Positions 18,550-29,337 of a stretch of 58,885 nucleotides of DNA are shown piece after piece. Origin of the DNA: Rickettsiales bacterium (GTDB taxonomy: Bacteria; Pseudomonadota; Alphaproteobacteria; Rickettsiales; UBA1997). Made by a program: the position numbers and the translations under genes. The notes below the pieces were generated by a model, which made no database searches, was not told where the DNA came from, and saw only the letters and a program-made list of their open reading frames with translations. The stretch lies in contig JAGAUJ010000015.1 of the NCBI GenBank assembly GCA_017620845.1, forward strand, positions 1 through 58,885, in the 5' to 3' direction. Position 1 is the stretch's first letter, and each line of letters begins with the position of its first letter.

Positions 18550-19752
18550 ATGTTAAATAAAATATTAACAAATAAAGAAAAATATATATTTTTATTAAAA
18601 TATTATTTATTAATTTTCTTACGAGGAGCATTTTTCCTAAAATCATATGCCGTATTATTATTGGACGATATACTTACACCAATGCAAGCTAGTATGGTTG
18701 TATCAGTAGCAAGTATTACAACAATAGTATTGTCAATACCAATTAGTTATTTAAGCACAAAAATTGGTTGTAAAAACACAATATTATCTGGTATAACTTT
18801 ATTTATTGCCAGTTATACTGGTTTATTATGCTCGAGGAATGTGTTTACATTTGTTTTCTATTTTTTTTGTTTTTCTATATATACTAATGTTTTTTATACA
18901 TCACTTGAAACATTGGTATACGGAAATATAAGATCTCTTGGTTTAAAAGATTTATTCTCAAAATATAGAGCAATGTCAAGAATATGTAAATTAACATCTA
19001 TAGCATTGGCAGTTTATCTTGCTGGTAAATTAATTTATACTAATGTAAATATAATATTTTTAGTAGATCTATTTATTTTAAGTTTAACATTAATTATTGT
19101 AATTACAATAAAAGAAAAAAGAACACAAGGAAGTATAAAATTAACTCGTAGTTATAAGAAACTACTTATAGATGCTTTTAAATATATATCAAAACATAGA
19201 ATTTTAAGAAATATGTTAATTTTCCAAGCAATATGGTCAGCAATATTATCCTTTACAACACTATATAGATCTCTTTATTGCGAAGAAATAGCAATAAATG
19301 ATTATAATATAGGTCTAATGTTATCGCTACAAACTATTATATCAAGTATTGTTCAAATTCTCTTTATTAGATTTGCTATAAAAAAAAATATACCAACAAA
19401 AAGTGTATTTTTTATTTTGGGTGGAATTTGTTTTCTAATAGCAACACATCACTATCATAGTATGTATTCTTACATATATTTTAGTTTATTTATTATTTTA
19501 GCACAATTTTCAGATACATTAACTTATCCAAAAATGATAAGTTTCATTCCAGAAAGATTTATGCCGACTGTATTATCCATATTTATGCTAACCATGGAAT
19601 TTCTAAAATCAATAATATTATATGTATTTGGTTATATTTCACACGTTGCCTCATATAAAATGGCTTTTTGGTTTATTGGAATAATATTTACACTATCAAG
19701 TTGTATAGCCTATCTAATTATGAACCATGATAAACATTTATTAAAAAAATAA
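18550..19752 (+). CDS. Major facilitator superfamily transporter
   Basis: About 400 residues with roughly twelve hydrophobic segments, arranged as two bundles joined by a basic central loop (near residues 180-225, KEKRTQGSIKLTRSYKK). This is the layout of MFS secondary transporters in the inner membrane. I cannot assign a substrate. ATG at 18550 is preferred over the in-frame TTG at 18526 because the predicted promoter would start transcription after the TTG. A hairpin terminator follows the stop. The short C-terminal tail ends in lysines. Confidence 0.8.
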   Translation: MLNKILTNKEKYIFLLKYYLLIFLRGAFFLKSYAVLLLDDILTPMQASMVVSVASITTIVLSIPISYLSTKIGCKNTILSGITLFIASYTGLLCSRNVFTFVFYFFCFSIYTNVFYTSLETLVYGNIRSLGLKDLFSKYRAMSRICKLTSIALAVYLAGKLIYTNVNIIFLVDLFILSLTLIIVITIKEKRTQGSIKLTRSYKKLLIDAFKYISKHRILRNMLIFQAIWSAILSFTTLYRSLYCEEIAINDYNIGLMLSLQTIISSIVQILFIRFAIKKNIPTKSVFFILGGICFLIATHHYHSMYSYIYFSLFIILAQFSDTLTYPKMISFIPERFMPTVLSIFMLTMEFLKSIILYVFGYISHVASYKMAFWFIGIIFTLSSCIAYLIMNHDKHLLKK

Positions 19753-19768
19753 TGTTTTAACAAACACA

Positions 19769-19800
19769 AACAGTATCATTAGCAAATGATGCTGTTTTTT
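19769..19800 (+). terminator. Rho-independent terminator of the MFS gene
   Basis: AACAGTATCATT and AATGATGCTGTT form a 12-base stem (one G-T pair) with a 4-base loop, followed by a run of T. It lies 16 bases after the stop codon. Confidence 0.8.
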
Positions 19801-20053
19801 GTTGTAATAACATATTTTTACTATTGAATAGTAGTTATACTACAATAAAAACTGTATTACATTAACCCATATACTTTTCATTTATAATTTATTTAAATAT
19901 AAACTAAAACATCCAAACAGTCCATTTTCAACTTACAATCTAAATCGCAATCTTACAGCAATACACATTATCATTAATTTACAACAAAACTCCACAATAA
20001 CAAACTACTACCTCAAAACATCAAATAACTTAAACAATGGTAGTTTTTATTTT
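19801..20053. other. Non-coding A/C-rich spacer between convergent genes
   Basis: No gene is visible. From about 19880 to 20035 the plus strand is A/C-rich and G-poor, like 15977-16205. A weak ACTACC/GGTAGT inverted repeat with a long loop lies near 20008-20048 and could end the minus-strand operon. Confidence 0.45.
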
Positions 20054-20794
20054 TTATATATTATATAATTTTACCAATTTATCTACAACGCTTCCATTTG
20101 AAAATAAATAAGATTTATTATTATTTTTCAAAACACGACTCAAACCACCAGATTCTTCAACAAACAATTTACATAAATTAATATCTTCCTCATTAGAATC
20201 CAATATAATACTTGCATCGTATTTTCCACAAACAGTATAACAAACATCAAGCACCGAGCAATTATTAACCTTAAACATTGGTAATTTATCAAGTAAATGC
20301 TTAAAAACTTTTCTATCTAAATCATATTTAACAGCAACCAAAAAATCATTGTGAATTATTTTATCCAACATTCTCATTTTTTGATTATTTAAAAAGGCAC
20401 TTTTATTTTTAACAACATAAAACATTTCATTTGTAGCATAATTATTTACAAAACCAATAACCGGTTTATCATTTTCCATTATCAAAATAGTAGTGCAAAA
20501 ATAAGGAATTCCGCGGGAAAAATTTTTTATGCCAGCAAGAGCATTTATATGAATTGAATATTTGCTATTTTCTACTACATTATCTTTGCCATTTTTTATA
20601 TATAAAGAATATTCTGGTCTTTTTTCAATAAAATAGTTATATAATTTATTTTGGATAAAAGCAACAGTTTTACTTACAAAATCTGCCAATAAACCAGAAT
20701 TTTGTAAATTCTTAATTTCTTCAAAATCTCTATAAACTTTATCTTCAACTAATTTTATAGAATATTTTACAATATTTAAATCCGCTTCACTCAT
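20054..20794 (-). CDS. Inositol monophosphatase-family protein lacking catalytic residues
   Basis: 246 residues with the IMPase/SuhB fold pattern: AGIKNFSRGIPYFCTTILIME in the position of the DPLDGTxNF-HGIPHF motif, and CKLFVEESGG near the C terminus where family members have WDIAAG...EAGG. The metal-binding Asp residues of the DPxDGT motif are absent (NALAGI here), and the upstream EE motif is not recognisable, so phosphatase activity is unlikely. It may be a regulatory or structural paralogue. Its ATG at 20794 overlaps the 3' end of the TPR-like gene by 8 bases. It is the last gene of the secretin operon. Confidence 0.75.
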   Translation of the reverse strand: MSEADLNIVKYSIKLVEDKVYRDFEEIKNLQNSGLLADFVSKTVAFIQNKLYNYFIEKRPEYSLYIKNGKDNVVENSKYSIHINALAGIKNFSRGIPYFCTTILIMENDKPVIGFVNNYATNEMFYVVKNKSAFLNNQKMRMLDKIIHNDFLVAVKYDLDRKVFKHLLDKLPMFKVNNCSVLDVCYTVCGKYDASIILDSNEEDINLCKLFVEESGGLSRVLKNNNKSYLFSNGSVVDKLVKLYNI

Positions 20795-21596
20795 TTATCA
20801 CGCTCCTATTATTATTAAAAAAACACTTTTCAACATTAAAATCCTTATTTTCATTTAATTTATTCAATTCTCTTTCTAAAAAAAACTTCATATAATTCAA
20901 CTCTTCTTCCTTTTCATCTAATGATTTTACATTATTTCTTTCAAGTTCATTCATAACTTCACTTATTACTCTTATTGCTTCACAACTATCACCTTTTTGA
21001 GCTAAAAATATCCCAGCAGTTTGTTTCGTCCAAAGTGGTGCTGTATCAGGTGCTACATTTTTTAATTTTGTTGCTAATTCAATTGCTAAATCCATATTTC
21101 TGATTTCATAATTTGCTATATAACTTGCTTGATATAACCACCACCATTTTTTTTCAGGATTTTTTAAAGCATGCTGTTCTAAGAATTTTACAACATACAT
21201 TTTATCCTCTTTAATTGGTGTTTGTGAAAAATAATAAGCAATTAAAGAAGGTAAATAATTAGACATGTAATTTAATTTTTCCAACTCCACAAACCAACCA
21301 TATAATTTTTTATAATCATATTTTTTTAACGAAGTAAATCTTCCAAATGTATCTCCCATATTTTGAACTTGAAATGATTTCAACCTAAAATAAAACTCAT
21401 TATCACCAAACGTAAATGCCCTCATTGTTTTTTCATTTGGTGGAGTTGTTACAACATCAAGTTCTGCCTGAATACTTGAATATTTATACCAAAAAAATAT
21501 TTGCACAAGCATTAATACAATAAATATATACAAATATCTATTTACAATTAAATTATTTTTAATTAAACACTTAAAATTGTTTCTTTTTAAAATCAT
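20787..21596 (-). CDS. Membrane-anchored protein with TPR-like helical repeats
   Basis: I do not recognise a named family. There is one N-terminal membrane segment (about residues 21-40, YLYIFIVLMLVQIFFWYKY). It is followed by an extracytoplasmic domain with helix-pair patterns resembling TPR repeats, for example KKWWWLYQASYIANYEIRN and LAIELATKLKNVAPD near 150-200. It overlaps both neighbours: its start lies inside the ABC permease gene, and its TGA stop overlaps the start of the IMPase-like gene. The tight overlap suggests it works with the permease, perhaps as an accessory subunit. Confidence 0.6.
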   Translation of the reverse strand: MILKRNNFKCLIKNNLIVNRYLYIFIVLMLVQIFFWYKYSSIQAELDVVTTPPNEKTMRAFTFGDNEFYFRLKSFQVQNMGDTFGRFTSLKKYDYKKLYGWFVELEKLNYMSNYLPSLIAYYFSQTPIKEDKMYVVKFLEQHALKNPEKKWWWLYQASYIANYEIRNMDLAIELATKLKNVAPDTAPLWTKQTAGIFLAQKGDSCEAIRVISEVMNELERNNVKSLDEKEEELNYMKFFLERELNKLNENKDFNVEKCFFNNNRSVINE

Positions 21597-22335
21597 AAAA
21601 AGCCATCATAAACATTATTAATGTATATATAGTAGATTGTATTAAAACAATTCTAAATAAAGATATATCTGGACCATATATTAACCATTTTGTTTGACCA
21701 AATAAATCCAATCTCGGTATCAAAGATGATATTATTTTTGATAAATATTGTGATAGTGTCAAAAAAAAGTTATATATTTTACTATCTCCACTTATTAACG
21801 ATACATTAATAAAAAAACCCATCATTCTTGATATTATATAAAATCCAGAACTTAAAAATACTGAAAATACCGCACTTTGTAATATAAAACTGGCAATTAT
21901 TGAAAACATTGTTATCATCATAATTTCACATTGAACACTCAAAACCCATTGTAATGTTCCCAATAAATTACTGTTACAAAATAATAAAAATATAACCAAA
22001 AAAAATAATAACAATGATATACTAATCAAATTAAACGATATCCAATAAGATAATATAAATTTCTCTCTTGTTATATTTTTAGATAACATAAAAGAAATTT
22101 CTTTATTTTCATAAGATCTATTAATATGAAAACATATAAAAATTATCATACCAAACACTAATAATAATCTTACAGTTCCACCAAAAATTACTGCTTGCAT
22201 TAAAGTTTCTTCTGACGTTGCAGTAAATCCAATTAAATTTGATACACCAAAAATTGCAATTATTGCCACAAATAACCCTAAGAGAAGTTTATCTCTTATT
22301 GCTGATAACATAACATATTCTAAAATAGTTTTCAT
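21571..22335 (-). CDS. ABC-2 type transporter permease
   Basis: About 254 residues with six hydrophobic segments and the N-terminal layout of NosY/ABC-2 permeases (MKTILEYVMLSAIRDKLLL). The middle contains NKEISFMLSKNITREKFILS, typical of ABC-2 proteins. I chose ATG at 22335, two bases after the secretin stop, rather than an upstream codon at 22368 inside the secretin gene. The 3' end overlaps the TPR-like gene by 26 bases. The partner ATPase is not in this operon. Confidence 0.75.
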   Translation of the reverse strand: MKTILEYVMLSAIRDKLLLGLFVAIIAIFGVSNLIGFTATSEETLMQAVIFGGTVRLLLVFGMIIFICFHINRSYENKEISFMLSKNITREKFILSYWISFNLISISLLLFFLVIFLLFCNSNLLGTLQWVLSVQCEIMMITMFSIIASFILQSAVFSVFLSSGFYIISRMMGFFINVSLISGDSKIYNFFLTLSQYLSKIISSLIPRLDLFGQTKWLIYGPDISLFRIVLIQSTIYTLIMFMMAFYDFKKKQF

Positions 22336-22336
22336 A

Positions 22337-23932
22337 TTAATCTCTATAATAATTGTTATTTTTACCAAAATCGTTAAACATTTTTCTGTCTTTTGAGTTT
22401 GTCAAAGGATTATCTTTATCAACTATTGTTGCTTTTATAAAAATAACCGTCTCTGTCAACTCTTTCACATTACTTTTAGATTTAAATAAATTACCTATTA
22501 AAGGAATATTCATCAAAAATGGAATACCAGAATCACTATTACTTATATTTTCCGACATTAAACCACCAATAACCATTACCTCACCAGATTTAATCTTTAA
22601 CGAAGTTTCAAGAGTTCTTTTTTGTATTTGTGGAACCTGATTTCCCTCATTAACTGGATCAGATACATAACCAACTAATGCCGACAATTCTGGCTTAACA
22701 GTTAAAGTTATATCACTATTTTTTAAATCAATTGTTGGAATTATTTCTAACTTAACACCAATTTCTTCTTCTTGTTTTGTTGATGTATAAGTATATTTTG
22801 TATTACCATCTTTATCCTCTCCATCCTCGTCTTTTTCAACACTAAAATACACCAACGTATTTATAAAATCCAAACTTGCTTTTTGGTTATTCAAAGTGCT
22901 AATTCTTGGACTTGACAATGTTTTTGTATCACCAAATTCTTGCATTGCATCAATTACAACATTTAAATTTTTTGATTTTATCTTATTATTAAATACAGCA
23001 CTAGTCAACCCCTTAGTAGAACCACCACTACCAATTATTGACATTAACGTATTTTTTATAACTTCACCAGTTTCCTCATCTGTTTTATTACTATCTTCTG
23101 TTAATGTCCAATTTATACCCGCTTTATAACTATCATTTAATTTAACCTCTACAACTTTTGCTTCAATTAATACTTGTGATGCGTAACTTTCTTTTGCTTT
23201 TTTTATGTAAGCAGATATTGCTTTTTGTGCCTTGCTATTAGCATAAACACTAACTATACCAGCCGCCTTATTAATACTTATCTGTTGTTGCAAATTATCA
23301 TTTGAGCCACTAAAAGACACCTCACCAACACCATCAGATGCACCAATTTGTTCCTTTACTGGATTTACGGTAAGTAAATATTCTATTGATGTTTGTATAT
23401 CGGTCCAAAATTCATGTTCAGTTAACACATCCAAATCATAATCAACAGTATAAGGTAAATCTCTTTCTACTTTTAAAATACCATCTGTATATTCATATTT
23501 TAAATTTGCAATATCACATATTTTATCTATTACAACATTTAATGGTTTGTCTGTTATTTTTAATATTATACCACCATTTATTTGTGGATCTATTTGAATA
23601 TCAACATCTGCCAAACGTCCTAATTCAATAAATACATCTTTTAACGGAACCTCTTCCGTTATAGAAAAAGATATTAACTCTCCATTTCCTATTGGTGGTG
23701 GAGGTGGTGTTGCTAATAATTTAGATACATCTAAATGTTTATTATTATTCTCTATATCTTCTACATCATAACTTTGTCTAACATCTAATAATGTATTTTT
23801 TATATCTTGTCTTTTAATATTTCTCCATGAATCTACACTGTTATTTGGCTCAACAAAAGTTGTTCTAAATAAAGAACATCCGCTAATAACCATTAAAGTA
23901 AATAAATATATACTATACTTATAATTCTTCAA
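22337..23932 (-). CDS. Secretin, type II secretion / type IV pilus outer-membrane channel
   Basis: A lipoprotein signal with lipobox VISGC (Cys19) is followed by a proline run, then an STN-like domain near residues 85-150. An N-domain follows (residues about 225-260, SKAQKAISAYIKKAKE, QVLIEAKVVEV). The secretin homology domain runs from about 260 to 515, with the signature VPQIQKRTLETSLKIKSGE and VIGGL. At 531 residues it fits PilQ/MshL-type secretins. Secretins form outer-membrane rings for pseudopilus or pilus machines, so it is a natural partner of the pseudopilin at 9186-10136. It is first in a four-gene operon and has its own promoter. Confidence 0.9.
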   Translation of the reverse strand: MKNYKYSIYLFTLMVISGCSLFRTTFVEPNNSVDSWRNIKRQDIKNTLLDVRQSYDVEDIENNNKHLDVSKLLATPPPPPIGNGELISFSITEEVPLKDVFIELGRLADVDIQIDPQINGGIILKITDKPLNVVIDKICDIANLKYEYTDGILKVERDLPYTVDYDLDVLTEHEFWTDIQTSIEYLLTVNPVKEQIGASDGVGEVSFSGSNDNLQQQISINKAAGIVSVYANSKAQKAISAYIKKAKESYASQVLIEAKVVEVKLNDSYKAGINWTLTEDSNKTDEETGEVIKNTLMSIIGSGGSTKGLTSAVFNNKIKSKNLNVVIDAMQEFGDTKTLSSPRISTLNNQKASLDFINTLVYFSVEKDEDGEDKDGNTKYTYTSTKQEEEIGVKLEIIPTIDLKNSDITLTVKPELSALVGYVSDPVNEGNQVPQIQKRTLETSLKIKSGEVMVIGGLMSENISNSDSGIPFLMNIPLIGNLFKSKSNVKELTETVIFIKATIVDKDNPLTNSKDRKMFNDFGKNNNYYRD

Positions 23933-23960
23933 AATATGATAATAAAATTTACTATTATTG

Positions 23961-23990
23961 ATATTATTATTTATAAAATATATTTTTCAA
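23961..23990 (-). promoter_or_regulatory. Probable promoter of the secretin operon
   Basis: On the minus strand a -35 TTGAAA (23985-23990) and a -10 TAATAT (23961-23966) have 18-base spacing, about 29 bases before the secretin ATG. The -35 lies inside a 17-base sequence that recurs in a hairpin at 55540-55576. Confidence 0.45.
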
Positions 23991-24136
23991 TAGTTTTTAT
24001 TATAAATTCAAAAAATTAATATAAATTAATATCAATTCAATGCTAATTTATAAAGTAGAAATATAAAAAAATTCTATATATAAATTTTACAATTAAATAC
24101 ATTTGTATAATAAATATCACTATATTAATTATATCA

Positions 24137-24165
24137 TTGACTTTTATTTTTAATTGTTATATTAT
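24137..24165 (+). promoter_or_regulatory. Strong sigma-70-type promoter of the Glu/Lys/Gln repeat protein
   Basis: A -35 TTGACT (24137-24142) and a -10 TATTAT (24160-24165) have exactly 17-base spacing. The predicted start near 24172 gives a leader of about 24 bases. Confidence 0.65.
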
Positions 24166-24195
24166 GATATATAATATATAATTATTTGATTTTAT

Positions 24196-25146
24196 ATGAC
24201 AATTAGTGAAGTTAATCAAAGATTAGAAAATACTGAAACAATTATTATACCAAAATATACTATTACAAAAGAGTTAGATTTAAATACTAAAAAAATTCAA
24301 GAAAAAGAGCATGCACAAGAAGAAGATATAGAAGAAAAAACAAAAGAAGAAGAGAAAGAATTATTACAAGAAGAGTTAAAAGAAAAAATGGAAGAATTAA
24401 TCAAAGGACAAGAACAAAGTGAAGAATTACAAAGTGAAGAAGAAATTGAAGAGGAAGTAAATAAAGAAGAGGAACAAGAAATTGAAAAACAAAATAAAAA
24501 AGAACAAAGTGAAGAATTACAAAGTGAAGAAGAGGTAAATAAAACAAATATAAATGAACAATTACACTATTTAGATAAAGCAGCGCCACCAAAATCTATT
24601 GCTACAGTAAATCAAGAAGAAGAAAACACATTAGAAGAAGAGAGAGAATTAATACAAGAACAATTAAAAGAAAAAACAAAAGAAATAAGTAAAGAAGAAG
24701 AACAAAATGAAGAATTACAAAGTAAAGAAGAAATTGAAGAGGAAGTAAATAAAGAAGAGGAAGAACAAGTAGAAAAAGAGAAAGAAGAAGAACAAGAAAT
24801 TCAAAAACAAAACGAACAAAAAGAAAGTATAAAATTAGAAATTAATAAAGACAATGAAGAAGAACAAGGTATATTAGAAGAAGAACAAGAATTATCACAA
24901 GGACAATTAAAGAAAAAAACGGAAGAATTGATTAAAGAAGAAGAGGAACAAGAAGCAAAAGAAGATAAGGCGACCATTGAAAGAGAAATAAAAGAAATAG
25001 AAACGGAACTGAGTTTATTATATACTGAACTTAGAAGTAAAGAAGAACAAGATGAAACAATTTTAAATAAATTAAGAGAAGCAAATGCAAAACTTGCTGA
25101 ATTAGCAGAAAAAGGGAAACAATTTGGTATAAAATATTATGGATAA
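24196..25146 (+). CDS. Glu/Lys/Gln-rich repeat protein, unknown function
   Basis: 316 residues, of which most are Glu, Lys, Gln, Leu or Ile. After a 30-residue start without signal peptide, there are about three degenerate copies of a unit. Each reads roughly EEExELxQxxLKEKxEELIK followed by EELQSEEEIEEEVNKEEE and then an EIEKQ segment. The C-terminal 60 residues (IEREIKEIETELSLLYTELR and onwards) form a more regular coiled coil ending FGIKYYG. The gene is probably not a spurious translation: the promoter is strong and the frame is clean. Possible roles are a secreted effector or a scaffold. No homologue can be named from the sequence. Confidence 0.65.
   Translation: MTISEVNQRLENTETIIIPKYTITKELDLNTKKIQEKEHAQEEDIEEKTKEEEKELLQEELKEKMEELIKGQEQSEELQSEEEIEEEVNKEEEQEIEKQNKKEQSEELQSEEEVNKTNINEQLHYLDKAAPPKSIATVNQEEENTLEEERELIQEQLKEKTKEISKEEEQNEELQSKEEIEEEVNKEEEEQVEKEKEEEQEIQKQNEQKESIKLEINKDNEEEQGILEEEQELSQGQLKKKTEELIKEEEEQEAKEDKATIEREIKEIETELSLLYTELRSKEEQDETILNKLREANAKLAELAEKGKQFGIKYYG
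24411..24763 (+). repeat. Direct repeats inside the Glu/Lys/Gln gene
   Basis: An identical 32-base segment occurs at 24411-24442 and 24501-24532 (90-base period). A second identical stretch of about 36 bases (coding EEIEEEVNKEEE) occurs near 24439-24474 and again near 24726-24761. Near-identity at DNA level indicates recent duplication or active slippage and recombination. Confidence 0.75.
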
Positions 25147-25382
25147 TATTTCTACAAACAATTAAATAATCGTAATATAAAAAATGAGGTTATCTGATTT
25201 ATAAATACGTTAAAATCAAACTACTTGGAATAATTTTTACACCAACAATATTTGTTAAAATATTTAAGATTAAAAACAACAAAATATCTATTTTTCATAT
25301 AAATAACTAAAAGTATTATATATTACAAAATATATTAAATCTCACCCTTCACAAATACAAAAACACTCTCAATAAACCAAAC

Positions 25383-25747
25383 AGTAGAGCATAAGCCGAA
25401 TTCTGTTTTTGTAATCATTAATCTAGAACAATAATTACTTATAGTTTCAAGCTACCTACCACGATGTTTTATGCGAAGACAGCACTGTTAATAAATTAAC
25501 AACATCTAACTTGGTATTGCTCCTGATGGGGTTTACAAACAAGTAACATTTCTGCACCTGTGGTGAGCTCTTACCTCGCCTTTTCACCCTTACTACTTAT
25601 ATTTCTACAAATAGCGGTTTATTTTCTGTTGCACTTTCCGTAGGATTTCTCCCCGTGGTTATTAGCCACCATCATGTCCTCGTGGAGTCCGGACTTTCCT
25701 CTTGTTTTTCATCATTAAAGTGAAAACAAGCGATTACTTGCCCTACT
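25383..25747 (-). ncRNA. rnpB: RNase P RNA
   Basis: Catalytic RNA that trims tRNA 5' leaders. On the minus strand the hallmark GAGGAAAGTCCGGACTCC lies at 25684-25701. The 3' region has CAGAATTCGGCTTATG. The ends pair as helix P1: AGTAGGGCA at the 5' end with TGCTCTACT at the 3' end. Length is about 365 bases, normal for alphaproteobacteria. The GC-richness of the conserved blocks contrasts with the surroundings. The exact ends are estimated from P1. Confidence 0.95.
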
Positions 25748-26029
25748 TATCATAAATGTATAATAAAAAAACTATTTTTCAATAAATAATTTTTAAAAAA
25801 TCAATTACACTTTATACTATTAAATCATCACAACAATCACCAAATTAATAAAACTTTCAAAAACACAAATTTACAATAATTTACATTTTTTAACAATATT
25901 TTCACTCTTCAAAATTAAACAACAAAATTAAAGCAAATAATACTTATTTTATAATATTTTTTTATTGTAAATTAAAAATCATTATTATAACATAAAGTAG
26001 TCAACATATAAAATAGTATTAATAAATAA

Positions 26030-27070
<1,041 letters not shown>

Positions 27071-27085
27071 TTAGGTAATTATAAA

Positions 27086-27946
27086 ATGGTTGTATATAAA
27101 TATAATACACATATTGAAAACAAAGGTACTTTTAGTTTGTCTTTTGCTTATCATATAAAAATTATATTAGAGAAGACATTTTTTTCTGCTTGTTTACTAT
27201 ATTCTTTATTTATTTTAGTATATTTAAAACATAACAAAGATATAGAGAACAAGATTGCAGACAATATAAAATTAATAACTGCACCATATTTTAAGGTATT
27301 TGTTGGATATAATTATATTATTAATGAAATAAATAATGTGATAACATATCATACAAATGTAGTGAATACAAATAAGTATTTATTAAACCGTAATCTTGAA
27401 TTACAATTACAATTAATAAACTTAAAAGTATTAGAAGATGAAAATAAAGAATTAAAAAATATCTTACATTTAATATCAACTAATAACATTACAAATTATA
27501 CCATAAAAAAAATAGATACAATAACAAATAATTCTTTTACAAACAGAATACATATTTCAAAAAACAAAGATGAAAAAATAATAGAAAATGACATTGTTAT
27601 TGATAATAAAGGAAACTTAGTTGGAAAAGTTATTAATGTCACAGACAATAATGCAGAAATATTATTGTTATCCGATACACATTTTAGAATTTCTGCCATT
27701 TTAGGAAAAAGTATGATCAAAATTATATTAAGTGGGAATGAAAATAAAAAAATGAAAATACATTATTTTCTTAATGAGCAATTTAATATTAATAGTAATG
27801 AAAATGTTTATACTTCAAATGATAGTAATATAGTCCCAAATGGTATATATATTGGACAAATAATAAAAAATGGTCAAAAATATTTTGTAGAAACGGCAAC
27901 CGATTTATCAAAAATAGACTACGTAATAATATTACATAATAAATAA
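27086..27946 (+). CDS. mreC: Cell-shape protein MreC
   Basis: 286 residues: one membrane segment near residues 33-50, a coiled coil about 70-125 (ENKELKNIL), then the beta-barrel region with IDNKGNLVGKVINVTDNNAEILLLSD and HFRISAILG typical of MreC. It links MreB with the periplasmic cell-wall enzymes. It is directly downstream of mreB. No mreD follows; the next gene is on the other strand. Confidence 0.9.
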   Translation: MVVYKYNTHIENKGTFSLSFAYHIKIILEKTFFSACLLYSLFILVYLKHNKDIENKIADNIKLITAPYFKVFVGYNYIINEINNVITYHTNVVNTNKYLLNRNLELQLQLINLKVLEDENKELKNILHLISTNNITNYTIKKIDTITNNSFTNRIHISKNKDEKIIENDIVIDNKGNLVGKVINVTDNNAEILLLSDTHFRISAILGKSMIKIILSGNENKKMKIHYFLNEQFNINSNENVYTSNDSNIVPNGIYIGQIIKNGQKYFVETATDLSKIDYVIILHNK

Positions 27947-28093
27947 TTAGTATTATTATATTTAATTCTCTATTTTATTTTTAAAATACCAAAATGCAAT
28001 GGCAACTGTAATTTTTTTAATATAGTTTTTTAGTGCTTTTATATAAATTATTAGTCATATTCACTTTTAAAACACTTATAAATAAAATAACAC

Positions 28094-29134
28094 TTAGTCC
28101 ACTGCATCAAAAATATATTTTATTCTAAACAAAGGAATAATATTAAATAAATACACCTTACTTTTTTTAATAGTCAACAAAGAAATACCACAAAACTTTA
28201 TCTTAAACGTCCTTAATTTACTTGAATATAAACTACCATCAGCAACACTTTTACAAATATACTCATTTAATAAACTTTCATAAAAATAAGTCATTTTAGC
28301 AAAAAACCAAAATTCTTTAAAACATAAAACATACTTTTCCACATTGTTATAATAAGGTAAAATACGACTATAATTGCACCAAGGCTTTACTTGGATAAAA
28401 TGCCTAACAACAATATTTTGTTTTAATGTTCTTAATTCTTGTTTATATTCTTCGGCATAAAGTTCAATTTTATCTTCATTAAAATATTGTGCATTATATT
28501 TAATATTTAATCGCTTATAGTTGCAATCAAAATACTTATTTAATATATCTTGATCCAAATGTATTAAAACACTTTTATATTTTTGTTCCAATTCAAACAA
28601 CTTTTGTGTAACATTTTCTCGTCTCCATTTATCACAATCTATCAACAAAACACCAGCATTAAAATATATGTGTTCTAAATTTATATTATAATTATTTTTT
28701 ATATCTTTTAATATATTTATTAAATCATATCCATATTCTGGAATTGCCCCAATTATATAATCACCCAAATCTTCTTCATACAATTTAACAATATCATCTA
28801 AAACAACAACATCACAATCTATATATATTGCTCTATCTATATTTGGCTTTAAATCAGGTATCAAAAATCTAAAATATGTTGCTACTGTAGTTCTTGCACC
28901 GGTTTTAAAATCTTTAAAATACTTATTTACATCTATTTCAATAAACTCCACACTACAATTATTAAATTTTTCTGTAATTTTGCTTATTAATTTTTTACTA
29001 AATGTATTTATACCACCATCCAATACATAAAATTCAATAAAATTTGAAGTATTATAACAAATACTATGCATAGCCACCGAAAGAACTGCAGAATATTTAT
29101 CATCACTCGATAAAAAAATTGGTATATGTTGCAT
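28094..29134 (-). CDS. Family 8 glycosyltransferase (LgtC-like)
   Basis: 346 residues with the GT8 signature: N-terminal IPIFLSSDDKYSAVLSVAMHS, metal-binding DxD in YIDCDVVV near residues 99-106, HLDQDILN, and the late HFIQVKPW motif. Retaining GT8 enzymes transfer galactose or glucose onto lipopolysaccharide-type acceptors. The C-terminal segment (CGISLLTIKKSKVYLFNIIP) resembles the short basic hydrophobic tails found on some envelope glycosyltransferases. No other sugar genes are adjacent, so the acceptor is unknown. Confidence 0.9.
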   Translation of the reverse strand: MQHIPIFLSSDDKYSAVLSVAMHSICYNTSNFIEFYVLDGGINTFSKKLISKITEKFNNCSVEFIEIDVNKYFKDFKTGARTTVATYFRFLIPDLKPNIDRAIYIDCDVVVLDDIVKLYEEDLGDYIIGAIPEYGYDLINILKDIKNNYNINLEHIYFNAGVLLIDCDKWRRENVTQKLFELEQKYKSVLIHLDQDILNKYFDCNYKRLNIKYNAQYFNEDKIELYAEEYKQELRTLKQNIVVRHFIQVKPWCNYSRILPYYNNVEKYVLCFKEFWFFAKMTYFYESLLNEYICKSVADGSLYSSKLRTFKIKFCGISLLTIKKSKVYLFNIIPLFRIKYIFDAVD

Positions 29135-29337
29135 AATTTTACAATTATTAATATATATTAATAATATAATTAATAGATATTTTTATAAAAAGCAACCTTT
29201 AATATATAAATAAATTTCGATACATATTAATTATGTAAATAACAAGTTAATAAATATAATTTACATATTATTAAATATATTTACTTTTTAAAATATTTTT
29301 TTATAGTTATATAAAAAGTTAGACATATTTATTAGTT

